Numbered from the stretch's first letter, positions 52,055 to 61,650 are shown. The stretch: 64,000 nt of DNA from Dyadobacter sp. (GCF_017744695.1 NZ_JAGIAS010000002.1:558001-622000), one strand, 5' to 3'. The notes: generated from the sequence alone by a model not told the origin. A program made the numbers and translations.

Positions 52055-53326
52055 TCAGACTTCCTCCACGACCGGCTGCAAGGCCTTCGGAGCCGGAATC
52101 ACGGCGATGGTAATCACGGTTGCCAGCACCAGCGCAACCGCCATCAAAGTATAAGAGGCCTTGAAATTCCCGGTTTCGCTGTTGAGATATCCCACCAGGT
52201 AAGATCCTGCAAACGAACCCAATGCGCCCAGGCTGTTGATCAGCCCGATGGCCCCGCCGATGACATTTTTGGGCAATATTTCGGCAATGGCCGCAAAAAA
52301 CGGCCCGTATGGTGTGTATAATGCACCACCGGCAATCACCAGCAACGCATAGGCCAGCCAGAACTGCTCAGTACCGATCCATACCGCCGCATACAGGCAC
52401 ACCGCTGCAATCAGGAGGAACGGCCATACGAACACCTTACGATTCCCGGTTTTATCCGAAAAATAGGACGCGCCAAGCATACCAATCACGGCAAATACGT
52501 AAGGTACTGCAGACAGCCAGCCGGTGGTAACCATGTTCATATTCGGAGCCGCTTTAATGATTGATGGCAGCCACATGACAAAACCATAGACGCCGACGCT
52601 CCACAAGAGGTATTGCAGGCAAAGCAGGATTACTTTCGTCGACTTGAATGCCTCCGCATAATTTTTGACCGGTTTGATACCCGCCTGCTCGGCTTTCAGC
52701 TTCTCCTCCACGGCTATTTTCTCTTCGTCGGTGAGCCATTTGGCTTCCATCGGCCGCTCGTCGATGAGCTTCCACCAGATAAACGCCCACAAAATGCCCG
52801 GTACGCCCTGAATGATGAACATCCACCGCCAGCCCAGGGAATCGATCAGGTAGCCCGAAAGCACCGACATCCACAGTACCGTCACCGGGTTGCCCAATAT
52901 CAGAAAGGTATTCGCGCGGGAGCGTTCTTCTTTGGTAAACCATTGGCTCAACAGGATCAGCATCGCCGGCATCACGGCGCTTTCCACGACCCCGAGCATG
53001 AAACGGATCACGATCAGCGCCGTCGCATTGTTGACCATCCCCGTGGCCGCAGCCAGGCCGCCCCACAGGATCAACGAAATGAATATCAGCTTCTTGGCCG
53101 TGCGTGTAGCCGCATAATGCGCGCCCGGTATCTGGAAGAAAAAATAGCCCAGAAAAAACAGCGAGCTCAGTAGTGTCGACGTGTTCGGATCGATGCGGAG
53201 GTCGTCGGCCATTCCGCCTGCTACCGCGAACCCGAAATTGGCGCGATCGAGGTAGGCAAGGCTATATGTGACAAAAACAACGGGGATAATCCGGTACCAG
53301 CGTACCTGTGCGAGTTGCGGCTTCAT
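52055..53326 (-). CDS. MFS sugar-acid (ACS family) transporter
   Basis: A 423-residue twelve-helix transporter from the ATG at 53326 (MKPQLAQVRWYRIIPVVF); a longer frame to 53383 is possible. The family signature appears as YLDRANFGFAVAGGMADDL, FLGYFFFQIPGAHYAATRTAKKLIF and the helix 4-5 segment GVVESAVMPAMLILLSQWFTKEERSRAN, as in hexuronate/D-galactonate transporters of the ACS family. It fits with the ManD-like dehydratase elsewhere in the window. Substrate inferred to be a sugar acid. Confidence 0.88.
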   Translation of the reverse strand: MKPQLAQVRWYRIIPVVFVTYSLAYLDRANFGFAVAGGMADDLRIDPNTSTLLSSLFFLGYFFFQIPGAHYAATRTAKKLIFISLILWGGLAAATGMVNNATALIVIRFMLGVVESAVMPAMLILLSQWFTKEERSRANTFLILGNPVTVLWMSVLSGYLIDSLGWRWMFIIQGVPGILWAFIWWKLIDERPMEAKWLTDEEKIAVEEKLKAEQAGIKPVKNYAEAFKSTKVILLCLQYLLWSVGVYGFVMWLPSIIKAAPNMNMVTTGWLSAVPYVFAVIGMLGASYFSDKTGNRKVFVWPFLLIAAVCLYAAVWIGTEQFWLAYALLVIAGGALYTPYGPFFAAIAEILPKNVIGGAIGLINSLGALGSFAGSYLVGYLNSETGNFKASYTLMAVALVLATVITIAVIPAPKALQPVVEEV

Positions 53327-53437
53327 GCAGGAGTTCAGGAGATTGATATGCATTAAAATGCAAATCCCCGGCGGTTCTACCATCGGGGATTTGAAATGTT
53401 GCAGCGGAAGAGGCAGTAATCAAAATGTTCTAAAGAG

Positions 53438-54634
53438 CTATTTCTTAAAAAGCCGGTACCCCAGAATGACGGTCGCTTTGCTGTATTCCATATCGATGCG
53501 GACACGGTAAGCATAAAGGGCCCGCTTCAAATAATAGCGCGCTTCCAGACTAAACGGACCATATGCAACACCTGCACCACCTCCAAAACCGGAATTTGCG
53601 ATAACGCGATAATCTGTATGATCGTCCTTCTCCACCATTGCAGACTCCTTTATCTTCCTGGAATAGAAAACATTGACAAACACCTTAGTCTTTTCGGAAA
53701 GGTAAAAATGATGCCGGATACCAACAGGTACCTCAATCGTCCAGAAGTTCATATCCACGTCGGTCGAAGTTACCCGGAGTGGGAACTTGTGGGCCTGAAA
53801 GCTCGGCTCGACGAATATCGACCATTTGTTTTTATGAAATGGGGCAAAATATTCCACCTCTGCTCCCGCACGTATCCCGGTGGTGTTCCCTTTATTTTTG
53901 CCGTCCCGGGTCCTGGTAAAACCCGAAGTCGACAACTGGCTCATATCCACGCCGGGCGTGATTTTCACATTAAAAATATTCCGCCGGACTTTCTTGACGC
54001 CGTCTTGCCCGCCCGGGCGCTTGCAGGTATTGTACCGCTGAAAATAGGATACCAGGTCACTTTCGCGGTAACTGGTACGCTCGATTTGTAGCTGTGTAAT
54101 ACCCTCACACGAAAGCTCGTTCAGCAGCTGTTGGCGGAAGCCGAAATTAATCGCCCGCTGGCCATTACCATCGATATATCTTTTGAAAACCAGCGGCGTG
54201 TACAAGGAGTCGCCTTTTTGATAGTAAAACTGGCTGACTTCGTTCCGCTTGTATTGAAACAGGGTTGCCTCCCCTTCTACCAATACTTTCAGGAACACCA
54301 GCTGTTCCTGCCATTCGGGGTTGCGGTCATTGGAAAGCCGGCTCACGTCGGTAGAACTCTGATCCACCTTCACCAGCGCACGCACGTAGGCATTTCCGCC
54401 ATCGATCCCGAAAGCGCTGACATCCTGCAAGGCAGCATCAAGCACCTCATCACTACCCGGCAGCTGGTAACGGAACGACGACGGGTTATTATCCCAATCC
54501 ACGTTCCGGATGTTACACACTGTCTTCACCTTGTCATTATTAACAAAATAGCCTTTTTCAAACCGGATCTGCGCTTTTGCGCCGATTGACAAGCAGATGA
54601 AAAGAGAAAAGAACAAGGATTTGTCAGGGCGCAT
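53438..54634 (-). CDS. Outer-membrane beta-barrel protein with N-terminal domain
   Basis: A 398-residue protein from the ATG at 54634 (MRPDKSLFFSLFICLSIGAKAQ), signal peptide cleaved after KAQ. The N-terminal part IRFEKGYFVNNDKVKTVCNIRNVDWDNNPSSFRY recurs in many Bacteroidota beta-barrel proteins, sometimes misannotated. The C-terminal ~200 residues are amphipathic strands (YFAPFHKNKWSIFVEPSFQ, IRHHFYLSEKTKVFVNVF, YGPFSLEARYYLK, SKATVILGYRLFK), so a barrel is likely. Function unknown. Confidence 0.83.
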   Translation of the reverse strand: MRPDKSLFFSLFICLSIGAKAQIRFEKGYFVNNDKVKTVCNIRNVDWDNNPSSFRYQLPGSDEVLDAALQDVSAFGIDGGNAYVRALVKVDQSSTDVSRLSNDRNPEWQEQLVFLKVLVEGEATLFQYKRNEVSQFYYQKGDSLYTPLVFKRYIDGNGQRAINFGFRQQLLNELSCEGITQLQIERTSYRESDLVSYFQRYNTCKRPGGQDGVKKVRRNIFNVKITPGVDMSQLSTSGFTRTRDGKNKGNTTGIRAGAEVEYFAPFHKNKWSIFVEPSFQAHKFPLRVTSTDVDMNFWTIEVPVGIRHHFYLSEKTKVFVNVFYSRKIKESAMVEKDDHTDYRVIANSGFGGGAGVAYGPFSLEARYYLKRALYAYRVRIDMEYSKATVILGYRLFKK

Positions 54635-54747
54635 AGAGCAGTTCAAGTTTGGGTACAATATAATCAAAGTAAAATAATGTAACCGATGAGACCTGTTTAC
54701 TTCTCCTAAACGTTGCACGTCATCATTTCACATTTCCCGAAACCCGC

Positions 54748-56613
54748 TTAATCTTTCTGAAACTGCCGGTAAAAGATCCCGGCTTCGCCTAATGCTTCCT
54801 TGCAAATGCCCAGTATTTGCTCCACCAGCGTGGCCATATCTTCTTTCCCCGAGGTGCCGTTTTCCAGGATATCCAGCGGCTCATCCAGCAGGGCATTCAG
54901 GCCCATAATCGAAATGGTCGTTTTGATTACGTGGGCAATGCGGCGAACCTCGCTGCGGTCGCGCTTGCCTGCTGCTGTCGATAATGCTTCCAGCTCCCGC
55001 GGCATCAGGTGCAGGAACTGCTCGGTAACCAGCTTTTCGTAGGTTGCGTCACCATTACTGATCTCCCGCATGTAGTCCGGATCGATCACCTTGAATGCAT
55101 GGGCAGACGGCCCCTTTCCCGGAAGAGGCCTTGTGTAGCTGGCCAATACCCTGTCCAGCTCGCTCTCCCTCACGGGTTTGGCAATATGATCGTCCATTCC
55201 GAGGCGAATGCACTTTTCCTTTTCACCCTCCATCGCATGGGCCGTCATGGCAATAACGGGAATTGTCAGTTTCAGCTCTTCGCGTATGGTGCGCGTGGCC
55301 GTATACCCATCCATTCCCGGCATTTGAATATCCATAAAAACGAGATCATAAGGCTCGCTACGCAGCATGTCAATCGCCTCAAACCCGTTGGCGGCGACAC
55401 GGCCTGTTATGCCTCGTTCCTCCATCAGGCGCATCATCAGCCCCTGGTTGATCACATGATCCTCGGCAATCAGCACGCGCAACCCCGGCCGCTGCGGGTG
55501 TGCGGCCTCCACCAGAGCTCCGGGCGCGGGCGATTCGCTCCCTACCGCGATCCGGTAAGGAATGGTTACCTTCACGGTCGTACCTGCGCCCGGCTTGCTC
55601 GATAGCGCGATATGCCCGTCCTGCAAATGCACGAGGTCCCGCACGATAGACAAACCCAGCCCTGTGCCACCAAACTGGCGGTTAGTAGAGTCTTCTGCTT
55701 GCCGGAAACGTTCGAAAATGGTTTCGAGCCGTGCACTTTCGATGCCGATCCCGGTATCGGTGACCTCGAAGGTAAGGTTCACCTGGTCATTGCTTCCGCC
55801 ATTCGCGGTAACCCGGAGGTTTATTTCTCCTGTTTCCGTGAACTTGAATGCATTACTTACCAGGTTGACGAGAATCTGGGTCAGTCGGGTCGGGTCGCCC
55901 GTAATCGTTTCCGGGATCGCCGGGTCGAACGATACGACCAGCGGCACCTGCTTTTCGGCCGAACGGTGGTGGAACATCGTCCCTACCGAATGCACCAACG
56001 CCTCGGGATCGAACGGGACATGTTCGATGCGCATCATGCCGGATTCTATCTTGGACAGGTCGAGGATGTCGTTCACAATCGCCAGTAACGTCTCTCCCGA
56101 TTGCTGCACCGTACTGATGTGCAAGCGCGTATCCGCGTCGAGTTTTTTCTTTTGGAGAAGATTGGTATATCCTAAAATCGCATTCAGCGGCGTCCTGATC
56201 TCGTGGCTCATGTTCGCCAGGAAGTTCTCTTTCACGAGTACGGCCTCTTTCAGCTTCCTTTCGCTGGTGTTGAGCTGGCCGATCAGCTCCGCCTGCTTTT
56301 TCATCCGCCCGATAATGACGGCAAAAACTGCGGTAAGCAAGGCCAGCACACCAATCGTCAGGTACAGGTTCCAGCGTAAAACCCGCTGCCCGCTTTGGTC
56401 TACCACATTGATCTTCACCGCCAGCGCCGCTCGGCTTGTGCTATCGACCTGATGCGAAAGTCCGCTGCTCATGCGGTATTCATCCAGCAGACTTTCGTTC
56501 GCGCTGATCAGCTCTTCCAGATTGCGCCGCGTCATATACTGCACCGCCACCAGTGCCAGCACAGCGGCTACGAAGCCTATGGTAATGTATATGACGAGCG
56601 TGCGGACTCTCAT
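54748..56613 (-). CDS. Hybrid sensor histidine kinase with receiver and HPt domains
   Basis: A 621-residue membrane kinase. Two membrane helices (about 6-27 and 82-102) border a short periplasmic loop without a known sensor domain. The HisKA block is FLANMSHEIRTPLNAI (H137); the N box is VNLVSNAFKFTE (250-260), G1 DTGIGIES, F box and G2 GGTGLGLSI (316-323). Then come a receiver domain with D428 (VFMDIQMPGMDG) and an HPt domain with H561 (RRIAHVIKTTISIMGL). This is a complete phosphorelay chain in one protein. The LytTR regulator encoded 18 bases upstream on the same strand is the likely final acceptor, an uncommon combination. Confidence 0.94.
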   Translation of the reverse strand: MRVRTLVIYITIGFVAAVLALVAVQYMTRRNLEELISANESLLDEYRMSSGLSHQVDSTSRAALAVKINVVDQSGQRVLRWNLYLTIGVLALLTAVFAVIIGRMKKQAELIGQLNTSERKLKEAVLVKENFLANMSHEIRTPLNAILGYTNLLQKKKLDADTRLHISTVQQSGETLLAIVNDILDLSKIESGMMRIEHVPFDPEALVHSVGTMFHHRSAEKQVPLVVSFDPAIPETITGDPTRLTQILVNLVSNAFKFTETGEINLRVTANGGSNDQVNLTFEVTDTGIGIESARLETIFERFRQAEDSTNRQFGGTGLGLSIVRDLVHLQDGHIALSSKPGAGTTVKVTIPYRIAVGSESPAPGALVEAAHPQRPGLRVLIAEDHVINQGLMMRLMEERGITGRVAANGFEAIDMLRSEPYDLVFMDIQMPGMDGYTATRTIREELKLTIPVIAMTAHAMEGEKEKCIRLGMDDHIAKPVRESELDRVLASYTRPLPGKGPSAHAFKVIDPDYMREISNGDATYEKLVTEQFLHLMPRELEALSTAAGKRDRSEVRRIAHVIKTTISIMGLNALLDEPLDILENGTSGKEDMATLVEQILGICKEALGEAGIFYRQFQKD

Positions 56614-56631
56614 GGGTTCGGTTTTTCAAAA

Positions 56632-57327
56632 TCACAGAACATTCAGCCTCCTATTCAATGCCGCGCGGTAAGTGTCGGCCACGGGCACCATTTTCTTGTT
56701 AATAATAAGCGTGCCGCCTTCTATCGTATCGATTTTGCCTACCTGTATAATAAACGACCGGTGTACGCGCAGGAATTTCGATTCGGGGAGCTTCGCTTCG
56801 ACTTCCTTTAAAGAGGCGTGTACCGAGTAAAATTTTTCGAGCGTGTACAGTTTGACATAATCCCCCATGGCCTCGGCATACAATATATCCCCGATTTTCA
56901 GTCGGCGGACGATATTCGAATCCCGGATGAACAGGAAACTGTCGTCCTCCATCCTCACCTCCTGCTTTTTACTCCTGAAAATCTCCCGGGCCTTTTCAAT
57001 GGCCTGCAGGAAGCGGGAGGGTGTTACCGGCTTGGTGATATAATCGGCCACATTGAGCTCGAATGCTTCGGCGGCGTATTCTTTTTTAGAGGTCGTGAAT
57101 ATGATCACGGGGTTTTTACTTCCCAGGCTTTTCACCAGCTCGATGCCCGTCATACCCTCCATTTCTATATCGAGCAGCAAAAGATCTACCTGTTCGTCCA
57201 TGATCCAGCGATAGGCGTCCATGGCATTATCGCATTCTCCAATGAGCACCAGCTCTTTATCAAGTTTCACGAGCTGCCTCAATGTAGTACGGGCAATGAT
57301 ATTGTCATCGATCACCAGGCAATTCAT
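56632..57327 (-). CDS. LytTR-family response regulator
   Basis: A 231-residue regulator: receiver with VIDDN, D53 in LLLDIEMEGMTG and K in DYITKPVTP, then a LytTR domain (about 130-230) with ILYAEAMGDYVKLYTLEKFYSVHASLKEVE and RVHRSFIIQVGKIDTIEGG. It is the first gene of the pair with the hybrid kinase, 18 bases apart. LytTR normally pairs with LytS-type kinases, so here the partner is unusual. Confidence 0.93.
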   Translation of the reverse strand: MNCLVIDDNIIARTTLRQLVKLDKELVLIGECDNAMDAYRWIMDEQVDLLLLDIEMEGMTGIELVKSLGSKNPVIIFTTSKKEYAAEAFELNVADYITKPVTPSRFLQAIEKAREIFRSKKQEVRMEDDSFLFIRDSNIVRRLKIGDILYAEAMGDYVKLYTLEKFYSVHASLKEVEAKLPESKFLRVHRSFIIQVGKIDTIEGGTLIINKKMVPVADTYRAALNRRLNVL

Positions 57328-57440
57328 AACTAACGGTCCGTTTTGGTGGGGGGAATGCGAAAACCAATGTAGCGAAAAGAAATCACAAAGACACTTTTGC
57401 CCTGTTCACCGACAGTTTTTGCCCTTCTGCCCACGCGCTG

Positions 57441-57471
57441 TTTCCCGGGTGGGCCGCACCTGGTAGTTTTG
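57441..57471 (+). promoter_or_regulatory. Bacteroidota-type promoter
   Basis: TTTC (57441-57444), 19 bases and TAGTTTTG (57464-57471) fit the consensus apart from one base in the -33 element. The gene starts 41 bases downstream. Confidence 0.55.
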
Positions 57472-57512
57472 GATCATTCAAACGATCAATCACCAAAAAA
57501 CATAGCATCACA

Positions 57513-58046
57513 ATGAAAGCTTTCATCACATCCGCTCTTATCGCCGCACTGGCAATCACAGGAGCTCAGGCACAAACCCTTGCCAAAGAGGTCAGAAAAG
57601 AACACCGCGCCGAAAAACACGCCGAAGCACGCACGGAAGTAAATTCCCGCTCAAAAGACTCCTTTTATGCCGATTTCGGCCAGGTAAGCGATGCCAAATG
57701 GGTAAGAGGTCCGCAATTCGACGAGGTGACATTCACCAAGGACGGGCAGAAACAGACAGCCTATTACGACAGTCATTTCATGCTCGTAGGCACCACTGCC
57801 GACAAAAAATTCACCGATATTCCTGCCAAAGCGCAAAAGGAAATTCAGAAACAGTTTAAAAACTATGCGATCGGTGCGGTGGTAGAATACAAAGACAATG
57901 AAAACAACGACACCAACATGCTCCTCTACGGCACCCAGTTCGAAGATGCCGACCACTATTTTGTGACCGTTTCCAAAGGCAAAGAAGCCGATGTGATCAT
58001 GGTCAAAACCGACGGACAGATTTCGTTTTTCAGTACACTTCGTTAA
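57513..58046 (+). CDS. Secreted protein, PepSY-like candidate
   Basis: A 177-residue periplasmic protein with a clear signal peptide ending TGAQAQ. The mature part starts with a charged helix (KEVRKEHRAEKHAEARTEV), then SFYADFGQVSDAKWVRGPQFDEVTFTKDGQKQTAYYD and a beta region, the shape of the Bacteroidota BLIP/PepSY-like (putative beta-lactamase-inhibitor-like) family. It is divergent from the LytTR/kinase pair and has its own promoter and terminator, so it is a possible target of that system. Confidence 0.78.
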   Translation: MKAFITSALIAALAITGAQAQTLAKEVRKEHRAEKHAEARTEVNSRSKDSFYADFGQVSDAKWVRGPQFDEVTFTKDGQKQTAYYDSHFMLVGTTADKKFTDIPAKAQKEIQKQFKNYAIGAVVEYKDNENNDTNMLLYGTQFEDADHYFVTVSKGKEADVIMVKTDGQISFFSTLR

Positions 58047-58059
58047 CATTCGAACGGCA

Positions 58060-58083
58060 GGCACGAAGCTCTCGCTTCGTGCC
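58060..58083 (+). terminator. Terminator-like hairpin
   Basis: GGCACGAAGC, TCTC and GCTTCGTGCC form a perfect 10-bp stem 14 bases after the stop codon; it is followed by only a weak T-run. Confidence 0.65.
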
Positions 58084-58087
58084 ACTT

Positions 58088-58151
58088 TTCGCAGGCCTCC
58101 GGCCGGTCCATACTGCAAAGTTGCGGTACCGACCGGCCGGAGGCCTGCGAA
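58088..58151. repeat. Perfect 21-bp inverted repeat
   Basis: Arms 58088-58108 and 58131-58151 (core GCAGGCCTCCGGCCGGTC) enclose 22 bases. It lies between two convergent genes and may be a bidirectional terminator or a REP-like unit. Confidence 0.85.
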
Positions 58152-58189
58152 TAATGTGTGCAAAGCAAGAGTTTTGCACGATCGAACCG

Positions 58190-59926
58190 CTAACGTTCCT
58201 GCTTTTTCGCCTCGGCTTGCCGCTGCACGAATGCGTACAACTCATTCAGATCGAATCTTGAAGTATTATGAGCAGCCGCGTAAGCCACGTACGGCAATGC
58301 TTCCTCCGGCTGGTCCATTTTAAGTAGTATGACAAAAAGCATCCGCGCACGTTCGAAACTGTTTTCCATTCTGAATGCTTTGGAAAAATAATTAACCGCC
58401 TGCCTGTTCATTCCCAGAGCGGCGCTCAGTTTACCCGCATTGTCGAAATGCACCGTGTTCAGCGGATCGTCCAGCGCCAATGCTTCCGTCACGCGCAGCA
58501 TCCGGGCCGTATCTTTCCCGGCGGCGTAATATTGTCGCAACCGGGCCATCGCGTCGCGCCAGGATATTTGTTTGACCACCAACGCACCAGCCAACTTCTC
58601 TTCTTCCGTTTTCTCCCGCTTTTCTTCCGCCGGCATCGGGATATTGAACGGCCAGCCTTCTTTCAGGATCATCATTTCATACACCCCTTTCAAAGAATCC
58701 ACCGGCGTTATCGGCATTTGCTTTTGTAATACTTCCAAGGGCATTTCAGCGGATGGCGCAGGCAATACTCCTATTTGATGAAGGGATCGATAAAAGGCCT
58801 CCGAAAGGAGTGCGTAGCCCTGCAAATTGGGATGTACGTGTTCCAGTAAAGTTTCCTTACCCAAAATACCGGCGGCGGCATGCTTTTCAAAAAGGTCGCG
58901 CGTGTCTACGAGCGTCACGCCCTTGTGCCTACGGGTGATGTCGTTGATAATGGTATTCAAAGCTTCCGGCGCCCGGAAACGCAGCGCATCGAGCTCTTTC
59001 GCCAGCACGAACTCCTTTTTGGCACCACGATAATCGGCCTGTCGGTACAGGTTGATGCCTGATTGATAATGTGTATCGGCCGATTTTCCCGTACCATCCG
59101 AGATACTGATAAAGGGTTTCAAATCCTTTTCATTGCTTACGAGGTTACTGATCAGCAGGGGAATTTTCCTGGCACTGGCCGCCCTGGCGAGTTCGTCCAT
59201 ATTGGCCCTGAACTGATCCAGTCCCGCCTGATACGCATCCGAACCGAATGCGATCTGTTGGTCGGCGGCCATTCGTTTCATCAGGTTTTCCCGCAGATCG
59301 ACCTTTTCACCTGAAACCAACCCGGTAATCTTGTCGGTCAGGGAAGCCAGCAGTTGGATAAGTCTCCACCCGCGCAAGTTCATCAGCAGACGCGCAAGGG
59401 TGCGGCTATGACCGATGCCTTTGGTAGCGGCCACGCCCATCGCCCCATAATATTCGTTATGCCCGGTGTACACTAGCACGGCATCCGGCTCATAGTCGAG
59501 TATGGCTTTACCAAAATCGAGCACCGTGTAGGAATTTACGGCGGTCAGTGAGAGATTAATCAATTCGAAGTCGCGGTCGGGATAGGTTTGCGAGAGCCGG
59601 TATTGCAGCCAGCGGTGGAACGAGCCATTGTTCATATAGGGATAGCCGATGGTGGTGGATTCGCCCAGTACGAAGAGGCGAAACACGCCTGGCGCTTTTT
59701 TCGCGGTGAATGGCTCGGCATTGCCGTAAGTCGCATTCTGCTGGTTGGTAAAATAGCGTTTTGAAGCGTGCGGGTTCAGCACCAAATAGCCTTTCCGGGC
59801 GGGATCTTCCGTGAAAACGGCCAGGTCGTGACCGTAGCCGAACAACCGCAATGCCCCTTCCAGCACCAACAGTACCAGAAAGGGCATTAACAATAGGATC
59901 AATTTAAATAGTGACTCGCGTTTCAT
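58190..59926 (-). CDS. SGNH/GDSL hydrolase with C-terminal TPR-like region
   Basis: A 578-residue protein with an N-terminal membrane anchor (LILLLMPFLVLLVLEGALRL). The SGNH blocks are GES in RLFVLGESTTIGYPY, GHNE in VLVYTGHNEYYG and EHVHPNLQGYALL with the catalytic His. The last ~150 residues (ARLRQYYAAGKDTARMLRV, MNRQAVNYFSKAFRMENSFERARMLF) are TPR-like. Active on the periplasmic side, probably removing acyl groups from glycans or peptidoglycan; the substrate is unknown. Confidence 0.88.
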   Translation of the reverse strand: MKRESLFKLILLLMPFLVLLVLEGALRLFGYGHDLAVFTEDPARKGYLVLNPHASKRYFTNQQNATYGNAEPFTAKKAPGVFRLFVLGESTTIGYPYMNNGSFHRWLQYRLSQTYPDRDFELINLSLTAVNSYTVLDFGKAILDYEPDAVLVYTGHNEYYGAMGVAATKGIGHSRTLARLLMNLRGWRLIQLLASLTDKITGLVSGEKVDLRENLMKRMAADQQIAFGSDAYQAGLDQFRANMDELARAASARKIPLLISNLVSNEKDLKPFISISDGTGKSADTHYQSGINLYRQADYRGAKKEFVLAKELDALRFRAPEALNTIINDITRRHKGVTLVDTRDLFEKHAAAGILGKETLLEHVHPNLQGYALLSEAFYRSLHQIGVLPAPSAEMPLEVLQKQMPITPVDSLKGVYEMMILKEGWPFNIPMPAEEKREKTEEEKLAGALVVKQISWRDAMARLRQYYAAGKDTARMLRVTEALALDDPLNTVHFDNAGKLSAALGMNRQAVNYFSKAFRMENSFERARMLFVILLKMDQPEEALPYVAYAAAHNTSRFDLNELYAFVQRQAEAKKQER

Positions 59927-59975
59927 TTGTTGTTACATACCTACGGCATTGTATGTCTTGCATGTCCATTTTCTG

Positions 59976-60105
59976 CTACCAATATTACATGCCTGACGGC
60001 ATTTACCACTGTCAAACATCGCTATTTAGATTATTTAGAATCGCGTAGCGATGGAATATTGGTAGCCAACAATGCCATCACCAACGATTAAAGTCCCGTA
60101 GGGAC
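59976..60105. repeat. Palindromic unit with GTA-loop hairpins
   Basis: CTACCAATATT (59976-59986) and AATATTGGTAG (60055-60065) are complementary outer arms; inside lies ATCGC-GTA-GCGAT (60040-60052), and beyond it GTCCC-GTA-GGGAC (60093-60105). The GTA loop is shared with the palindrome at 44137-44212. Confidence 0.8.
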
Positions 60106-60115
60106 GTAACAACCA

Positions 60116-61492
60116 TTACGGCCGGATGCTCGTACCATCAAATTTACGAACCTGCCAGTTGGATTTGCTCGTGATCGGATACTTGGCGGCTTCTTTTTCA
60201 TCAATATCCACGCCCAGCCCGGGCACCTCGTTCACCGACATATAGCCGTCCTTCATCGTCGGGCAGCCCTTGAAAATCGCCTGCGTCTTTTCATTGAAAC
60301 TCACAGCCTCCTGGATACCGAAATTCCAGACAGCCAGGTCGATGTGCGCGTGTGCCGCATGACCGACCGGCGAAACATCGCCCGGCCCGTGCCAGGCTGT
60401 TTTGACATTAAACCACTCTCCCAGCCGCGCCACTTTCATGGCTGGCGTAATACCGCCGATCTGCGACACGTGGCAGCGAATGTAATCGAACCATTGATTA
60501 GCCATCGGATCGCGGAACTCGTTCACGTTGTTGAACAACTCGCCCATCGCGATCGGTACCGTGGTACTTTGGCGCAGCTGACGGAACCAACCCATGTTTT
60601 CGGGTGAAAACGGGTCTTCAATAAAGAATGGCCGGTATTCCTCCAATGCCCTGATCATATTAATGGCGTCCATCGGCTGCACACGCTCGTGGATGTCGTG
60701 CAGCAGCTCGATATCCTCACCACAGCGCTTGCGCACCGCTTCAAACAGCTTCGGTACCGACTTCAAATAGGCCCTTTCATTCATGTAATTATCGGTAGCC
60801 CCGCCAAAACCGGCCGCCTTGAAATCCGGTTTTTGCTCGGTTGCACCCACTGCGCCATAGCCGCCCTGCTGAATGCGTATGTATTTGAAACCCCGGTCCA
60901 TAATGCGCTGGACGTCGTCGGCAACGGCCTCGGGTGTATTGCCATTGGCATGGGTGTAACACGGGATCGCGAAACGGGCCTTGCCACCCAGCAACTGGTA
61001 CACCGGCATCCCGGCGCGCTTACCTTTAATGTCCCAAAGCGCCTCGTCCAGTCCGCTCAATGCATTGTTCAGCACCGGACCATTCCGCCAATACGAGCTC
61101 ACGTAGGTCGAATGCCACATGTCTTCGATATTGTCCACGTCCTTTCCAACGCAGAACTCATTGAGGTAGGTATCGATCGCCGTCACCACCGCGAAAGCAC
61201 GCTGGGTGAAAGTCGCGCAGCCGAGTCCGTAGAGACCGGGCTCGGTTGTTTCTACTTTGACGACGATCAGGTTGGAGCCCTGGGGCGCGGTGGCGATCGC
61301 TTTCACACTTTTGATTTTCACGGGCGCCATGCCTTTCGCGTAGGCGGGTCGTGTGTAACGCTCGCGTGGGTCTCCACCATACGCGCGGTCGGTAGCGCCC
61401 AGGAGCCCCAGCAGCCCGGCCGTAGAACCGGCTCCCAACATTTTTAGCGCGTCACGACGATTTTGGCGGGGATCAGAGGAACTGTTATTCAT
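60116..61492 (-). CDS. ManD-like enolase-superfamily sugar-acid dehydratase, Tat-exported
   Basis: A 458-residue enzyme. Its N-terminus carries a twin-arginine signal (QNRRDALKMLGAGSTAGLLGLLG), so a folded, exported enzyme is predicted, which is unusual for this family. The mannonate-dehydratase type core is shown by NNALSGLDEALWDIKGKRAG, the metal/active-site segments ELLHDIHERV, FFIEDPFSPEN, IAMGELFNN and HGPGDVSPVGHAAHAHIDLA. It should dehydrate D-mannonate, D-gluconate or related acids. A 10-bp tandem repeat lies upstream of the start. Confidence 0.88.
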   Translation of the reverse strand: MNNSSSDPRQNRRDALKMLGAGSTAGLLGLLGATDRAYGGDPRERYTRPAYAKGMAPVKIKSVKAIATAPQGSNLIVVKVETTEPGLYGLGCATFTQRAFAVVTAIDTYLNEFCVGKDVDNIEDMWHSTYVSSYWRNGPVLNNALSGLDEALWDIKGKRAGMPVYQLLGGKARFAIPCYTHANGNTPEAVADDVQRIMDRGFKYIRIQQGGYGAVGATEQKPDFKAAGFGGATDNYMNERAYLKSVPKLFEAVRKRCGEDIELLHDIHERVQPMDAINMIRALEEYRPFFIEDPFSPENMGWFRQLRQSTTVPIAMGELFNNVNEFRDPMANQWFDYIRCHVSQIGGITPAMKVARLGEWFNVKTAWHGPGDVSPVGHAAHAHIDLAVWNFGIQEAVSFNEKTQAIFKGCPTMKDGYMSVNEVPGLGVDIDEKEAAKYPITSKSNWQVRKFDGTSIRP

Positions 61493-61540
61493 AGATGTTT
61501 GGATTAGGAATGATTAGGTTCAGAAATGGTTAACGGGTCA

Positions 61541-61588
61541 GGAATAGTCAGGAATAGTCAGAAATAGTCAACAGGTCAAGAATAGTCA
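61541..61588. repeat. 10-bp tandem repeat before the dehydratase
   Basis: GGAATAGTCA at 61541 and 61551, GAAATAGTCA at 61561 and AGAATAGTCA at 61579, about 50 bases before the start of the minus-strand dehydratase gene. The next ~60 bases are GTCGGC/GTCAGC stutter words. Confidence 0.8.
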
Positions 61589-61650
61589 GCACGGTGCATG
61601 GTCTATGGTCGGCCGTCGGCGGTCAGCCGTCAGCGGTCGGTCGCCTATCG

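Noticed and set aside
55562..56452. Open frame of 296 codons on the plus strand
   Set aside because: Antisense to the hybrid kinase gene; low complexity and no domain.
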